64,000 bases of DNA from Polyangiaceae bacterium (GTDB taxonomy: Bacteria; Myxococcota_A; Polyangia; Polyangiales; Polyangiaceae), in NCBI GenBank assembly GCA_020633205.1, contig JACKEB010000014.1, positions 248,001 to 312,000 on the forward strand, in the 5' to 3' direction. How positions within the stretch are numbered: the stretch's first letter is position 1; the number at the start of each line of letters is the position of its first letter. Both the position numbers and the translations under genes were made by a program. The notes beneath the pieces were generated by a model that saw only the letters and a program-made list of their open reading frames with translations, was not told the origin of the DNA and made no database searches. This document shows positions 50,196-58,287 of the stretch, one piece after another.

Positions 50196-50221
50196 CCGAT
50201 GCTTCAAGCCTGAAGTATCGG
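50196..50221. promoter_or_regulatory. Inverted repeat downstream of the DUF2378 gene
   Basis: CCGATGCTTCA and TGAAGTATCGG form an 11-bp arm hairpin with one mismatch and a 4-nt loop, 26 bp past the end of the DUF2378 gene (in its direction of transcription). It is a possible terminator or operator for the next gene. Confidence 0.35.
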
Positions 50222-50246
50222 ACAGCATACGCCGCTGCAGCCGTTG

Positions 50247-50876
50247 CTAGCGGAAGTAGCGGATGTCGACGTGCAGCGAGCTCCGCGTGAAGTCGACCAC
50301 GCGCACGTCGGGCTCACGCCGCGTCGCGATGCGTACCAACGCGCGCAAGGAGCCTTCTGTCAGGAGGCGATAGCGCGGGTCGTCGAAGTACGGGAAGTCG
50401 CCGTAGCGCACCGACGCGCTCGCGACTCCAGGCGACACCTCCACGGTGCCTCGTCCGCGGCGGATTTGACGCCACATGAATGGGATTTGGCGGATCACGA
50501 AGGCTGGCGTGGTGACGCGCAAGAAGACGCGGAACGCGAGGCCAACGCCTTCTTCAGTGCAGCCTTCGATGATACCCGTGAAGCGCTCACTGTCACCTTG
50601 AGCGAGCACGCGCTCCATCGCTGCGATGGACGTTTGCATCATGCTCTCTGGGTACCACGCGTTTCCGTCGGGATTCAGTAGGGCGCGTCGGTGTGGCGCA
50701 GGCATCTCGTCGGTAACGCTTTGCAGCGCCGCCGCGCCAAAGCGCTTCTCGCAATAGCTAGCCGCGGTGACGAACCACACACCACGCACTTCGCTTGTCC
50801 GCTCCCTCTCGGCGGGCTGCTGCTCCCCTGCGCTCACTTGTCCCTCAAAGGTACTCTGACTTCTGGCAGGGCGCAT
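50247..50876 (-). CDS. DUF2378-family protein (209 aa)
   Basis: After a polar N-terminus (MRPARSQSTFEGQVSAGEQQ), the product has VRGVWFVTAASYCEKRFGAA, then helices with ALLNPDGNAWYPESMMQTSI and MERVLAQGDSERFTGIIEG, the features of DUF2378/TIGR02265, a family expanded in myxobacteria (Myxococcus/Stigmatella paralogues). The C-terminal third is strand-helix (VASASVRYGDFPYFDDPRYR, VRVVDFTRSSLHVDIRYF). The family is of unknown function. Its presence supports the myxobacterial assignment. It stands alone between a small helical gene and an oxidoreductase. Confidence 0.75.
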   Translation of the reverse strand: MRPARSQSTFEGQVSAGEQQPAERERTSEVRGVWFVTAASYCEKRFGAAALQSVTDEMPAPHRRALLNPDGNAWYPESMMQTSIAAMERVLAQGDSERFTGIIEGCTEEGVGLAFRVFLRVTTPAFVIRQIPFMWRQIRRGRGTVEVSPGVASASVRYGDFPYFDDPRYRLLTEGSLRALVRIATRREPDVRVVDFTRSSLHVDIRYFR

Positions 50877-50956
50877 CCTCGGGCAATCGCTTCAAACTTA
50901 AAGCGATTAGGAGTGGGAGTGGGCGAACGTATGCTGACCGAAGCTACGCGAGTTCG

Positions 50957-50973
50957 GCGAATCTGTGATTCGC
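50957..50973. promoter_or_regulatory. Perfect short inverted repeat between two minus-strand genes
   Basis: GCGAATCTGTGATTCGC (7-bp arms, 3-nt loop) lies in the 138-bp gap between the DUF2378 start (50876) and the oxidoreductase stop (51015). It can be extended by imperfect TTCG/AGAA flanks. It is a candidate operator ahead of the DUF2378 gene or a terminator after the oxidoreductase. Confidence 0.4.
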
Positions 50974-51014
50974 AGAACAAATCAACACAGCGTTTTCTCG
51001 TCTCACGAGCAGCA

Positions 51015-52256
51015 CTAGTCCAGTTGCCGAAAGCACATGCCGGCGCGCTGGAGCCGCTCTAGGAGCGGCGCTCCCAGCGCCTGCACCGGAGTACGCACGC
51101 CCGCGTTGTTCGATCTAGACGGGGTGCTGGCGGAGGGGCCGACAGCGAACTGACTGTCCCAAGCGGCGAGCGCCTCAGCGTCGCGAGCCAAACAGAGCGC
51201 CGATTCACCGAGCATTTTGGAGGTTTCGTCGTACCCAGGGTCTCCTCCGCTGACTTCGCTCAAGGCCCTTGCTCCGCCTTCCGACTCTGCGACGAAGGTC
51301 ACGCGGAACCACGACCGCGCCCTGCGTTCACGGCTTGGGCCCTCCCCGGGTCGCTTGAAGTTCAGCAGCAGGTCTCGAGTGACCGAGACCTTGGACAGCG
51401 CGAGCGCTGCACCCACTCCGACGCCGCCAAGCAGCAGCTTGCCGCTCGAGCCAACTCGCATGAAGTGTCCGTAGCGAAAGTCGGGACCGAAGGCGTTCAT
51501 CGAAGCGGCTGTGCGCAGGACGATGGTTGGGTCGATGGTGGGCAGGGGAGCGATCCAGCCTCGCGTCACCGAGTCATAGCGCGGCACGCTCGGGAGCTTC
51601 CCCACTCGACGCCCCGTCGGATTATCCGTGCGGCTTTTTGCTGACTTGCCGCCGCGCCGTTTGCCCAGATCGCTCATTGCACCGACCGCGGAGTGCCAGG
51701 TGCCTCCGGAGAACTCGCCGTTGCCTTCGACCACCGCATACATGCGAATTGGCGCGTCCGCAGTGAGCTGGCGTACGCAATACCACGCGCCAAAATCATG
51801 AGGTATTGAGTCGAAGCCGCAGCAGCTCACGAGCTTGACCCCGCGCTCTCGCGCTGGCTGATCCAGCTCGCGCATCAGTCGCTTGACGAAGTCTGGCTCG
51901 CCGGTGATGTCCAGGTAGTGTGCGCCCTCTTCCGCACACGCCTGCGCGACGGGAAAGCCGTAGCGGATGAAAGGGCCAACGGTCGTGGCGATGACTCCGC
52001 TCTGGCGCGCTAGCTCCTGCAAGCTCTGCGGTTCGTCCACGCTGCAGAGCACGACCTCCGGCTTCGAGCCAAGCGCTTCACATGTCCGTTGCACCGCGGC
52101 GAGGCGCTTCGGATTCCGCCCTGCGATGGCCCAGCGTAAGGGGGCACCTCCACGCCGTTGCAGGCCGCTCGCCGCCCCCGCGAGGTACTCCGCGGTGAGC
52201 CGGCCAGTGAATCCTGTAGCCCCTAGCACGCTGATCTCGAATCGACGTTCCGACAT
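51015..52256 (-). CDS. Saccharopine-dehydrogenase/trans-acting enoyl reductase-like oxidoreductase (413 aa)
   Basis: The ATG at 52254-52256 gives MSERRFEISVLGATGFTGRL, the GxxGxxG NAD(P)-binding start typical of the family. GAHYLDITGEPDFVKRLMRE and VKLVSCCGFDSIPHDFGAWY are the two conserved elements of the saccharopine-dehydrogenase/trans-acting enoyl reductase group. These enzymes reduce or oxidise acyl or amino-acid intermediates. The length of about 410 aa is standard. Upstream codons to 52481 are not needed. It is divergent from the cysteine-rich/hydrolase gene. Confidence 0.85.
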   Translation of the reverse strand: MSERRFEISVLGATGFTGRLTAEYLAGAASGLQRRGGAPLRWAIAGRNPKRLAAVQRTCEALGSKPEVVLCSVDEPQSLQELARQSGVIATTVGPFIRYGFPVAQACAEEGAHYLDITGEPDFVKRLMRELDQPARERGVKLVSCCGFDSIPHDFGAWYCVRQLTADAPIRMYAVVEGNGEFSGGTWHSAVGAMSDLGKRRGGKSAKSRTDNPTGRRVGKLPSVPRYDSVTRGWIAPLPTIDPTIVLRTAASMNAFGPDFRYGHFMRVGSSGKLLLGGVGVGAALALSKVSVTRDLLLNFKRPGEGPSRERRARSWFRVTFVAESEGGARALSEVSGGDPGYDETSKMLGESALCLARDAEALAAWDSQFAVGPSASTPSRSNNAGVRTPVQALGAPLLERLQRAGMCFRQLD

Positions 52257-52534
52257 GACGCGGGACTCTAGGCTCTGGGATCCAGCGCGGAAAGACCGAT
52301 CACGGGAACATGCTGGGGGCGTCGCCGAGCGGCCCTTGGGAAAAAACCAGTGCGGGATGGAACCGCTGCCGGGCGACGCCGCGCGAGCAACCACGGCTAA
52401 CTGCGTGTATGCTTCTGCGGATCCGCGCAGGGAACGCGGCGCCGCTGTTCTCTGAAACCAAGAGCACGGTGGTGGGGACACGAATGGCTTGGTTGGAGCC
52501 GCGGCTTGGCACTCAGGTGCGAAAGGGGACTCGA

Positions 52535-55066
52535 ATGCGTCTAGCTTACTTAGGGGTGTTTCTTCTCGGACTTCCTGCGCTGGGATTGGCGTGCAGCAGC
52601 AGCAGCGCGGTCACGGCGCAAGAGACCGGTGGCACCGGTGGCGTTGGGAACAGCGGCGGCACGGGTGGCACCGCCGCCAACGGAGGAACCGGTGGGGTTC
52701 CTGCGGGGCACGGGGTGGGGGAGAGCTGCACCGATACGGATCCGTGTCGACCGGGCCTCGCCTGCAATGCTGGCGTATGCGAGCCGGGCGGCGAAACTCC
52801 CGAAGGCAGCCCGTGCGTAATTGCTGGGGAGTGCCAAGACGGGCTCCAGTGTATCGGCGGCTTGTGCGCGCCCGGCGGTAGCGGCGGCGAAGGATCCGAT
52901 TGCGAGTCCGACGGTGACTGCAGCGCGGGTCTGCGCTGCGACCTGGTTGGCTTTAGCGCTCAATGCGTTCCGCAAGGAAACACTGACGCCGGTGGCTCGT
53001 GCACCGCGAGTCGCGATTGCTTCGCAGGGCTCGCGTGCATCGCTGGACAGTGTGCGCCGGTGCCGCCGGGCGCACCGCCGTTTGGTATTCCTGGATCACC
53101 AACCATCGAGTGCGATGATCCTTCCGAGGGCTCCGTACGTGCCTACTTCGAGCTGCCTGGCGCGAACCCCGCGGGTCAGGAGAAGGACTTCTTCCGCCTG
53201 CCGTTCCCGAACGACGCACGCCTGAAGAACGGCAAGCCGGATCTCACTGGCTTCCCCACGCCTGGCGTCAGCTTGCTGCCGTTCGATCCGGTGCAGGTGT
53301 ACGTCGACGAGGTGGAGAAGGAGAATGGCTGGGGTGCGAACCCAGTGGTCACCTTCCGCTTCTCCGGTCCCATCGCCTTCGAGAGCTTCCGCGAGCCGGA
53401 TGACCACAGCATTCGTCCCGTGCGCTGGGTGGACGTAACGCCCGGCGACCCGTCCTACGGCGCGCAAGCCGGGCTGCGTTGGTACTACTCGGAGGGCGGC
53501 GGCAAATACATCTGCCGCGATTGGTTTGCGATCCGTCGCTCCGCTCGTTCGCCTCTGGAGCCGGGGCACACCTACGCAATTTTCCTCACCACCGATGGCC
53601 GCGCCAAGAACGGCACGCAGATCGAGCGCTCGGAGCACCTTCAGGCGTTGCTCGGCAGTGTGACGCCCACCGACGCAGCGCTCGGCGCGGCCCATGCGGC
53701 CTACGCACCTCTTCGCGACTACTTGGCTGGTGAGAATATCGATCCGGCTACGGTGCTGAACGCCTCCGTCATCACGGTGGGCGACACGCGAGCGCCGATG
53801 GAGCAGCTCGCCGCAGCGGTGGAAGCCGCGCCGGTGCCCACCTCATCGAGCTGGGTCAAGTGCGATGCTGGCGTCGAGTCCCCGTGTCCAGATCACACGG
53901 GCGATCGCGCCTGCGGTAGCGCTGACCCCGCTTACGACGAGTATCACGCGCTGGTGAGCCTGCCGATTTTCCAGCAGGGTGACGCGCCGTACCAAACGTC
54001 AGGAGGCGCGATCCAGACGACCGGTCCCGTGCGCAACGAGGATGTGTGCATGGCGCTCACAGTGCCCAAGGGAGCGAGCATGCCGGCCGCCGGTTGGCCC
54101 CTGGTCGTGTTTGCGCACGGAACCGGCGGAAGCTTCCGTAGCCACATCCGCTCGGAGGTCGCGGGCGTATTGGCCGCCGCCGCCACTCCGGGAGGCAGCG
54201 TGCCGGTCGCCGTGCTGGGCATCGATCAGGTGTCTCATGGGCCGCGTCGCAATGGCTCGACGGAGTCGCCCAACAACCTGTTCTTCAACTTCGCCAACCC
54301 AGCGGCGGCACGAGGCAACCCGATGCAGGGTGCTGCCGATCAGATCGCTCTGGGTCGCTTCGCTGCGAGCTTGGATTTGACCGCGACGGAGACTGGTGGA
54401 GACGCGATCAAGATCGACCCGACAGCGATCGCCTTCTTCGGCCACTCTCAAGGGTCAACGGAGGGCAGCCTGGGTGTGCCGTACAGCCACGTGTATCGCG
54501 CGGCCGTGTTCAGCGGCAACGGCGCGATCCTGCGAGATGCGTTGATCAGCAAGAAGAAGCCAGTGAATATCGCCGGAGCGATCCCGTTGGTGCTCGGTGA
54601 CTACGACTCCCAGTTCCAGTTGCCGGGAGGAACCAGTCACCCGGTGATGAACCTGCTCCAGCAGTTCATCGAGCCAGCAGACCCGATCAACTATGGCATC
54701 TTGATTGGGCGTCAGCCGGTGAGCGGAGTCACCCCCAAACACCTCTTCGTGACCTACGGCCAGAACGACACTTACAGTCCGAACGTCACGATCGAGAACT
54801 ACATCTTGGCAACCGAGGCGGATCTCGCCATCCACGACGGCTCCGCGGCCGTTCCGGACGACTTGGGCCTCACGGAGCAAGCGGTCCCGCTTAGCCTGAC
54901 TGATGTGGTGGACGGCAACGACCTCACGCTTGGCGCACGGCAGTACGGGCCGATGAGCGGTGCCGACGGGCACTTCGTCGTGTTCGACGTGCCTGCAGCC
55001 AATGCCGACGCCGTGCGCTTCTTGGGCATGGCTGTGTCGGGTGCCGTGCCGCAAATCGGTCAGTAG
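52535..55066 (+). CDS. Lipoprotein with cysteine-rich repeats fused to an alpha/beta-hydrolase (843 aa)
   Basis: The ATG at 52535 gives MRLAYLGVFLLGLPALGLAC, with a lipobox cysteine at residue 20, then a glycine/threonine-rich linker. Residues 60-180 contain four Dickkopf-like units (ESCTDTDPCRPGLACNAGVC, SPCVIAGECQDGLQCIGGLC, DCESDGDCSAGLRCDLVG and SCTASRDCFAGLACIAGQC). After residue 190 a long region leads to an alpha/beta-hydrolase: LVVFAHGTGGSFRSHIRSEV near 527-545, FFGHSQGSTEGSLG with the G-H-S-Q-G nucleophile elbow near 635, and a late DGHFVVF. Serine and histidine are present, so it could be an active cell-surface esterase or lipase. The fusion is unusual. Confidence 0.8.
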   Translation: MRLAYLGVFLLGLPALGLACSSSSAVTAQETGGTGGVGNSGGTGGTAANGGTGGVPAGHGVGESCTDTDPCRPGLACNAGVCEPGGETPEGSPCVIAGECQDGLQCIGGLCAPGGSGGEGSDCESDGDCSAGLRCDLVGFSAQCVPQGNTDAGGSCTASRDCFAGLACIAGQCAPVPPGAPPFGIPGSPTIECDDPSEGSVRAYFELPGANPAGQEKDFFRLPFPNDARLKNGKPDLTGFPTPGVSLLPFDPVQVYVDEVEKENGWGANPVVTFRFSGPIAFESFREPDDHSIRPVRWVDVTPGDPSYGAQAGLRWYYSEGGGKYICRDWFAIRRSARSPLEPGHTYAIFLTTDGRAKNGTQIERSEHLQALLGSVTPTDAALGAAHAAYAPLRDYLAGENIDPATVLNASVITVGDTRAPMEQLAAAVEAAPVPTSSSWVKCDAGVESPCPDHTGDRACGSADPAYDEYHALVSLPIFQQGDAPYQTSGGAIQTTGPVRNEDVCMALTVPKGASMPAAGWPLVVFAHGTGGSFRSHIRSEVAGVLAAAATPGGSVPVAVLGIDQVSHGPRRNGSTESPNNLFFNFANPAAARGNPMQGAADQIALGRFAASLDLTATETGGDAIKIDPTAIAFFGHSQGSTEGSLGVPYSHVYRAAVFSGNGAILRDALISKKKPVNIAGAIPLVLGDYDSQFQLPGGTSHPVMNLLQQFIEPADPINYGILIGRQPVSGVTPKHLFVTYGQNDTYSPNVTIENYILATEADLAIHDGSAAVPDDLGLTEQAVPLSLTDVVDGNDLTLGARQYGPMSGADGHFVVFDVPAANADAVRFLGMAVSGAVPQIGQ

Positions 55067-55089
55067 TCACCTTCCGATATCGCAGAAAC

Positions 55090-55131
55090 GCGCCGCCCAC
55101 GCTCTGCTCAGCAACAGAGCCTGGGCGGCGC
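55090..55131 (+). terminator. Strong hairpin after the hydrolase fusion gene
   Basis: GCGCCGCCCA (55090) and TGGGCGGCGC (to 55131) form a 10-bp stem that continues, past one base, into a GCTCTG/CAGAGC stem. It lies 24 nt beyond the stop. No T-run follows, but it is probably the end of the transcript. Confidence 0.65.
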
Positions 55132-55329
55132 TTGCGCATACCTTGCGTGAACTGCACCCTCCGGGATGCGTAGCGTTGCCGCGTGGGAAAACAACGCCGC
55201 GTGGGAAAGCCATCATGGGCCCGGCGTGGGAGGCCCCGTTTGGGTTGACGGCTGAGCGAGCTACACCGACACTCGAGAGCTACTTTTTTGGAGCTGATGC
55301 GCGAGACGCGTCAGCGAGACGGCGGTGAG

Positions 55330-56673
55330 ATGATGCGGTGGAAGAGCTTGGGTCTTTGGGGCGTATTGGCCGCGATCAGCTGGTCGGCTTTCGTGGGCTG
55401 CAGTAGCTCGTCGACGAACGCAACCGCGCGCGAGTGTACGTCTGGCGAGGTCGAGTCGTGCCAACACGAGTCGGGCTGCACCGCTCAGAAAGTCTGTGAC
55501 GGCAGCGTATTTGGTGCCTGTGAGTGCGTAGTTGGCGCGGGTGGTAGCTCCGGCTCTGGTGGTTCCGCGGGGAACATGTCTGGTGGCACGGCTGGAACTG
55601 GCGCGACGTCGGCCGGCGGCGCATCGGGTGGAGGCACCGGAGCCGTCGGCGGGGCAGCGGGTTCCACGAGTGGAGGCAGCGGCGGAGCAGCCGGAAGTGC
55701 AGGAACGGGCGGTTCGGGTGGCGGCTGCACGCTGCCTGAGGTGGCTTGTGGCATGGAGTGCGCCAACCTCGACACTGACGCGCAGCACTGCGGCCGCTGC
55801 GGGCACGGCTGCCTCGCGGGCAGCTGCGTCGATGGGCTGTGTCAGCGCTTTACGTTGGCGAACCCCAAGAATCCAGTGGGGATCACGGCGGACGACATGA
55901 CCGTCTATTGGGTGGACGCGGACGCGGGTGAGATACAGAGCGCGCCCCGGGGAACCGCCGCGCAGCACAACACGCTTACTACGGGTCTCATCAACCCATT
56001 TGCGGTGGTCGTCCAAGGCGACGACTTGATCTTCATTGAGAAGGCCACCAACGGCCGCGTTCGACGCATTCCGAAGACCGGGGGGACGCCAACCGGTATC
56101 GCCGGGTCACAGATCACGCCCTCTGCCTTGGCGGCGGACACGTCGATCTACTGGGGTCTCGAAGGCACCGATCAAATCACTGACGGTACTAATTCCCGCA
56201 GCGCTGCGAATCCCCAGGGAATTGCGCTCGACGCCACTGGGGTCTTCTTCACGACCTTCAATGAAGGGTCCATCCGTCGCGCCCCCCGCGACCTGAGCTC
56301 CTCTCAGCCGACGGCGGAGCTGATCGCGTCGCAAACGAAGCCCACCGCGATCACCGTGAACGCGACCCATGTGTTCTGGGTGAATCGCGATACTTCGGGC
56401 GGCGTGTATAGCCTGCCCAAGGTTGGCGGCGCATTAGTCACCCTCGACACCACCGATATGCCGTACGACGTGGAGATCGACGCGACTCACGCGTACTGGC
56501 TCACCCGCGAGAGTGGTGGTCAGCTGCGTCGTCGCGGCCTCGCGAGCGGCGGCGTGGAGACGCTCGCAACGGGCCTCGGCCAGGTGCACAGCTTGGTCGT
56601 CACCAGCAACGCGCTCTACTGGACGGTCCAGCACGCCTCGCTGGCTAGAGTTCAGGGTCTAGCCAAACCCTAA
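55330..56673 (+). CDS. Cysteine-rich head plus propeller lipoprotein (447 aa)
   Basis: From the ATG pair at 55330/55333 the product is MMRWKSLGLWGVLAAISWSA then FVGCSSSS, a lipobox cysteine near residue 24. A head with CTSGEVESCQHESGC, CDGSVFGACECV is followed by a glycine/serine/alanine-rich linker of about 65 residues, a second cysteine cluster (GMECANLDTDAQHCGRCGHG), and a domain of about 280 residues with strands in sets of the form ITADDMTVYWVDADAGEIQS, ATNGRVRRIPKTGGTPTGI and ITVNATHVFWVNRDTSGGVY, the pattern of DUF5050-like propellers. The next gene is its paralogue. Confidence 0.82.
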   Translation: MMRWKSLGLWGVLAAISWSAFVGCSSSSTNATARECTSGEVESCQHESGCTAQKVCDGSVFGACECVVGAGGSSGSGGSAGNMSGGTAGTGATSAGGASGGGTGAVGGAAGSTSGGSGGAAGSAGTGGSGGGCTLPEVACGMECANLDTDAQHCGRCGHGCLAGSCVDGLCQRFTLANPKNPVGITADDMTVYWVDADAGEIQSAPRGTAAQHNTLTTGLINPFAVVVQGDDLIFIEKATNGRVRRIPKTGGTPTGIAGSQITPSALAADTSIYWGLEGTDQITDGTNSRSAANPQGIALDATGVFFTTFNEGSIRRAPRDLSSSQPTAELIASQTKPTAITVNATHVFWVNRDTSGGVYSLPKVGGALVTLDTTDMPYDVEIDATHAYWLTRESGGQLRRRGLASGGVETLATGLGQVHSLVVTSNALYWTVQHASLARVQGLAKP

Positions 56674-56843
56674 CCACGCGTGGTCTCCCGCCGAACGCAG
56701 GTTCCGGCTCCGCGTGGAGACGCTTTCGTTGTTTCCAAGGGGCTGAATCCTGCTCGAACCGCAGATGCCCGGGAATAGGTTGACCCCGGGCGCGGAGGTG
56801 AAGAGGATCAGGGGGCCCATGTACGGGCGCTTGGGAGGGTTTG

Positions 56844-58280
56844 ATGCGTCGTTGGTCCAGCTTGTTCGTCTTGGTCTTGTGCGCCGCTGGCTGCAGTAGC
56901 TCCTCCACGAATCAGACCACCAAGGAGTGCAGCGGCGGCGAGATCAAGAGCTGCGAACACTCGACGGGCTGCGTAGCCGAGAAGGCGTGTGATGGCATGG
57001 TCTTCGGCGAATGCCTGTGCGTGAACTCGGGTGGCGCGGGTGGGACGTCTTCAGGGGGTTCAGGCGGCAGTAATGCAGGCGGCAGCAATGCAGGCGGCAG
57101 CAACGCAGGCAGCAATGCCGGCGGCAGTGGTGGAACGTCGGGCGTTGCGGGTAGCGGCGGCACAGGCGGAACCGCCGGCGCACCGACGTGCACGTCAGAA
57201 CAGAAGCTATGTGACGGCAAGTGCGAAGCCCTCGACGATCCGAACAAAGGTTGCGGAGGACTGAGCTGCGATCCATGCCCGCACGGAAACGGAACTGCCG
57301 TGTGCGAAACGGATGGTGCCTGTGGAGTCGCTTGTGGGACGGACGCTCTGTTGTGTGACGGGGCGTGCGTCAGTTCAAAGAGCGATGCCAAGAACTGTGG
57401 CTATTGCGGGCATGACTGCGGGCCCGGAGCGTGTTTGATGGGGGCTTGTCAGCCGTTTACGGTAGCGACTCCCAAGGACCCGCTCGGCATCGCTGCCGAT
57501 GGGACCGACGTCTACTGGGCGAACGGCGAGGGAGGTGCCATCGAGCGCGCACCTCGCGGAACCACAGGCTCTGCGACTTCGGTCGCTACCGGGTTGACCA
57601 ATCCGAAGGATCTGGTGCTGGTTGGTGACGAGGTCGTGTTCATCGAGGAAACGGCGAGCGGCCGTGTTGGGAAGGTCGCAAAGATTGGCGGCAACATCAC
57701 CGACGTGGCGGCGGGTTTGACACCGACACAGCTGACTGGAGACAGCGCAGGGCTGTTTTGGACGACGTCGGCGTCGATCTTCAATGGCACCGATTCTCGA
57801 GGAGCGAAGAACGCCCAAGGGATGACCCTAGATGGGACTCACGTCTACTTCAGTGAGGCGTTCAATGGCGCGCTCGTGCGTATGCCAAGAGATCTCGCAA
57901 GCGCGGAGTCGAAGCTGACCCTCACGACCTCTCAGGTCAATCCCACCGCCGTCGCTGTGGATGACACCCAGCTGTATTGGACTGCTCGCGACGCCAGCGG
58001 TGGTGTCTTCTCCATCCCGAAGTCTGGAGGCGCGATTCGCACGCTAGATAGCGGGGGTGAGCCGTGGGATGTGGAAGTGGACGCGACGCACATCTACTGG
58101 CTCTCGCGACTACCTGTAGGTCAGCTCAAGCGCGCTCCGTTGAGCGGCTCGCCCGTGGAGTCGGTCGCTGACACGCCGGGAAATGTTCATAGCCTGGTCG
58201 TCACCAGCGACGCCCTCTACTGGACGGTTCAGGGCAGTGGTGGCAGCAACGGGCGCGTGCTTGGGGTCATGAAACCTTGA
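56844..58280 (+). CDS. Cysteine-rich head plus propeller lipoprotein, paralogue of the preceding gene (478 aa)
   Basis: A GGGAGGG precedes the ATG at 56844 (the TTG at 56841 is less likely). The product begins MRRWSSLFVLVLCAAGCSSS; the lipobox cysteine is residue 17. A head (ECSGGEIKSCEHSTGCVAEK, ACDGMVFGECLCV), a glycine/serine/asparagine-repeat linker, a second cysteine cluster (CDGKCEALDDPNKGCGG, CGYCGHDCGPGACLMGACQP) and a propeller follow as in the gene before. Strand motifs such as GIAADGTDVYWANGEGGAIE recur. The two genes are tandem copies that have diverged mainly in the linkers and the inserted cysteine cluster. Confidence 0.82.
   Translation: MRRWSSLFVLVLCAAGCSSSSTNQTTKECSGGEIKSCEHSTGCVAEKACDGMVFGECLCVNSGGAGGTSSGGSGGSNAGGSNAGGSNAGSNAGGSGGTSGVAGSGGTGGTAGAPTCTSEQKLCDGKCEALDDPNKGCGGLSCDPCPHGNGTAVCETDGACGVACGTDALLCDGACVSSKSDAKNCGYCGHDCGPGACLMGACQPFTVATPKDPLGIAADGTDVYWANGEGGAIERAPRGTTGSATSVATGLTNPKDLVLVGDEVVFIEETASGRVGKVAKIGGNITDVAAGLTPTQLTGDSAGLFWTTSASIFNGTDSRGAKNAQGMTLDGTHVYFSEAFNGALVRMPRDLASAESKLTLTTSQVNPTAVAVDDTQLYWTARDASGGVFSIPKSGGAIRTLDSGGEPWDVEVDATHIYWLSRLPVGQLKRAPLSGSPVESVADTPGNVHSLVVTSDALYWTVQGSGGSNGRVLGVMKP
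57063..57119 (+). repeat. 15-bp tandem repeat in the linker
   Basis: The unit GGCGGCAGCAATGCA, encoding GGSNA, is repeated three full times plus a partial unit, with single-base changes, within the linker of the preceding gene's product. Slippage of this array would change linker length without changing frame. Confidence 0.8.
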
Positions 58281-58287
58281 GCCCGAT

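Noticed and set aside
52504..52518. TGGCAC...TGC resembling a sigma-54 promoter ahead of 52535
   Set aside because: The spacing between GG and GC is one base short and it lies only about 20 nt from the start codon.
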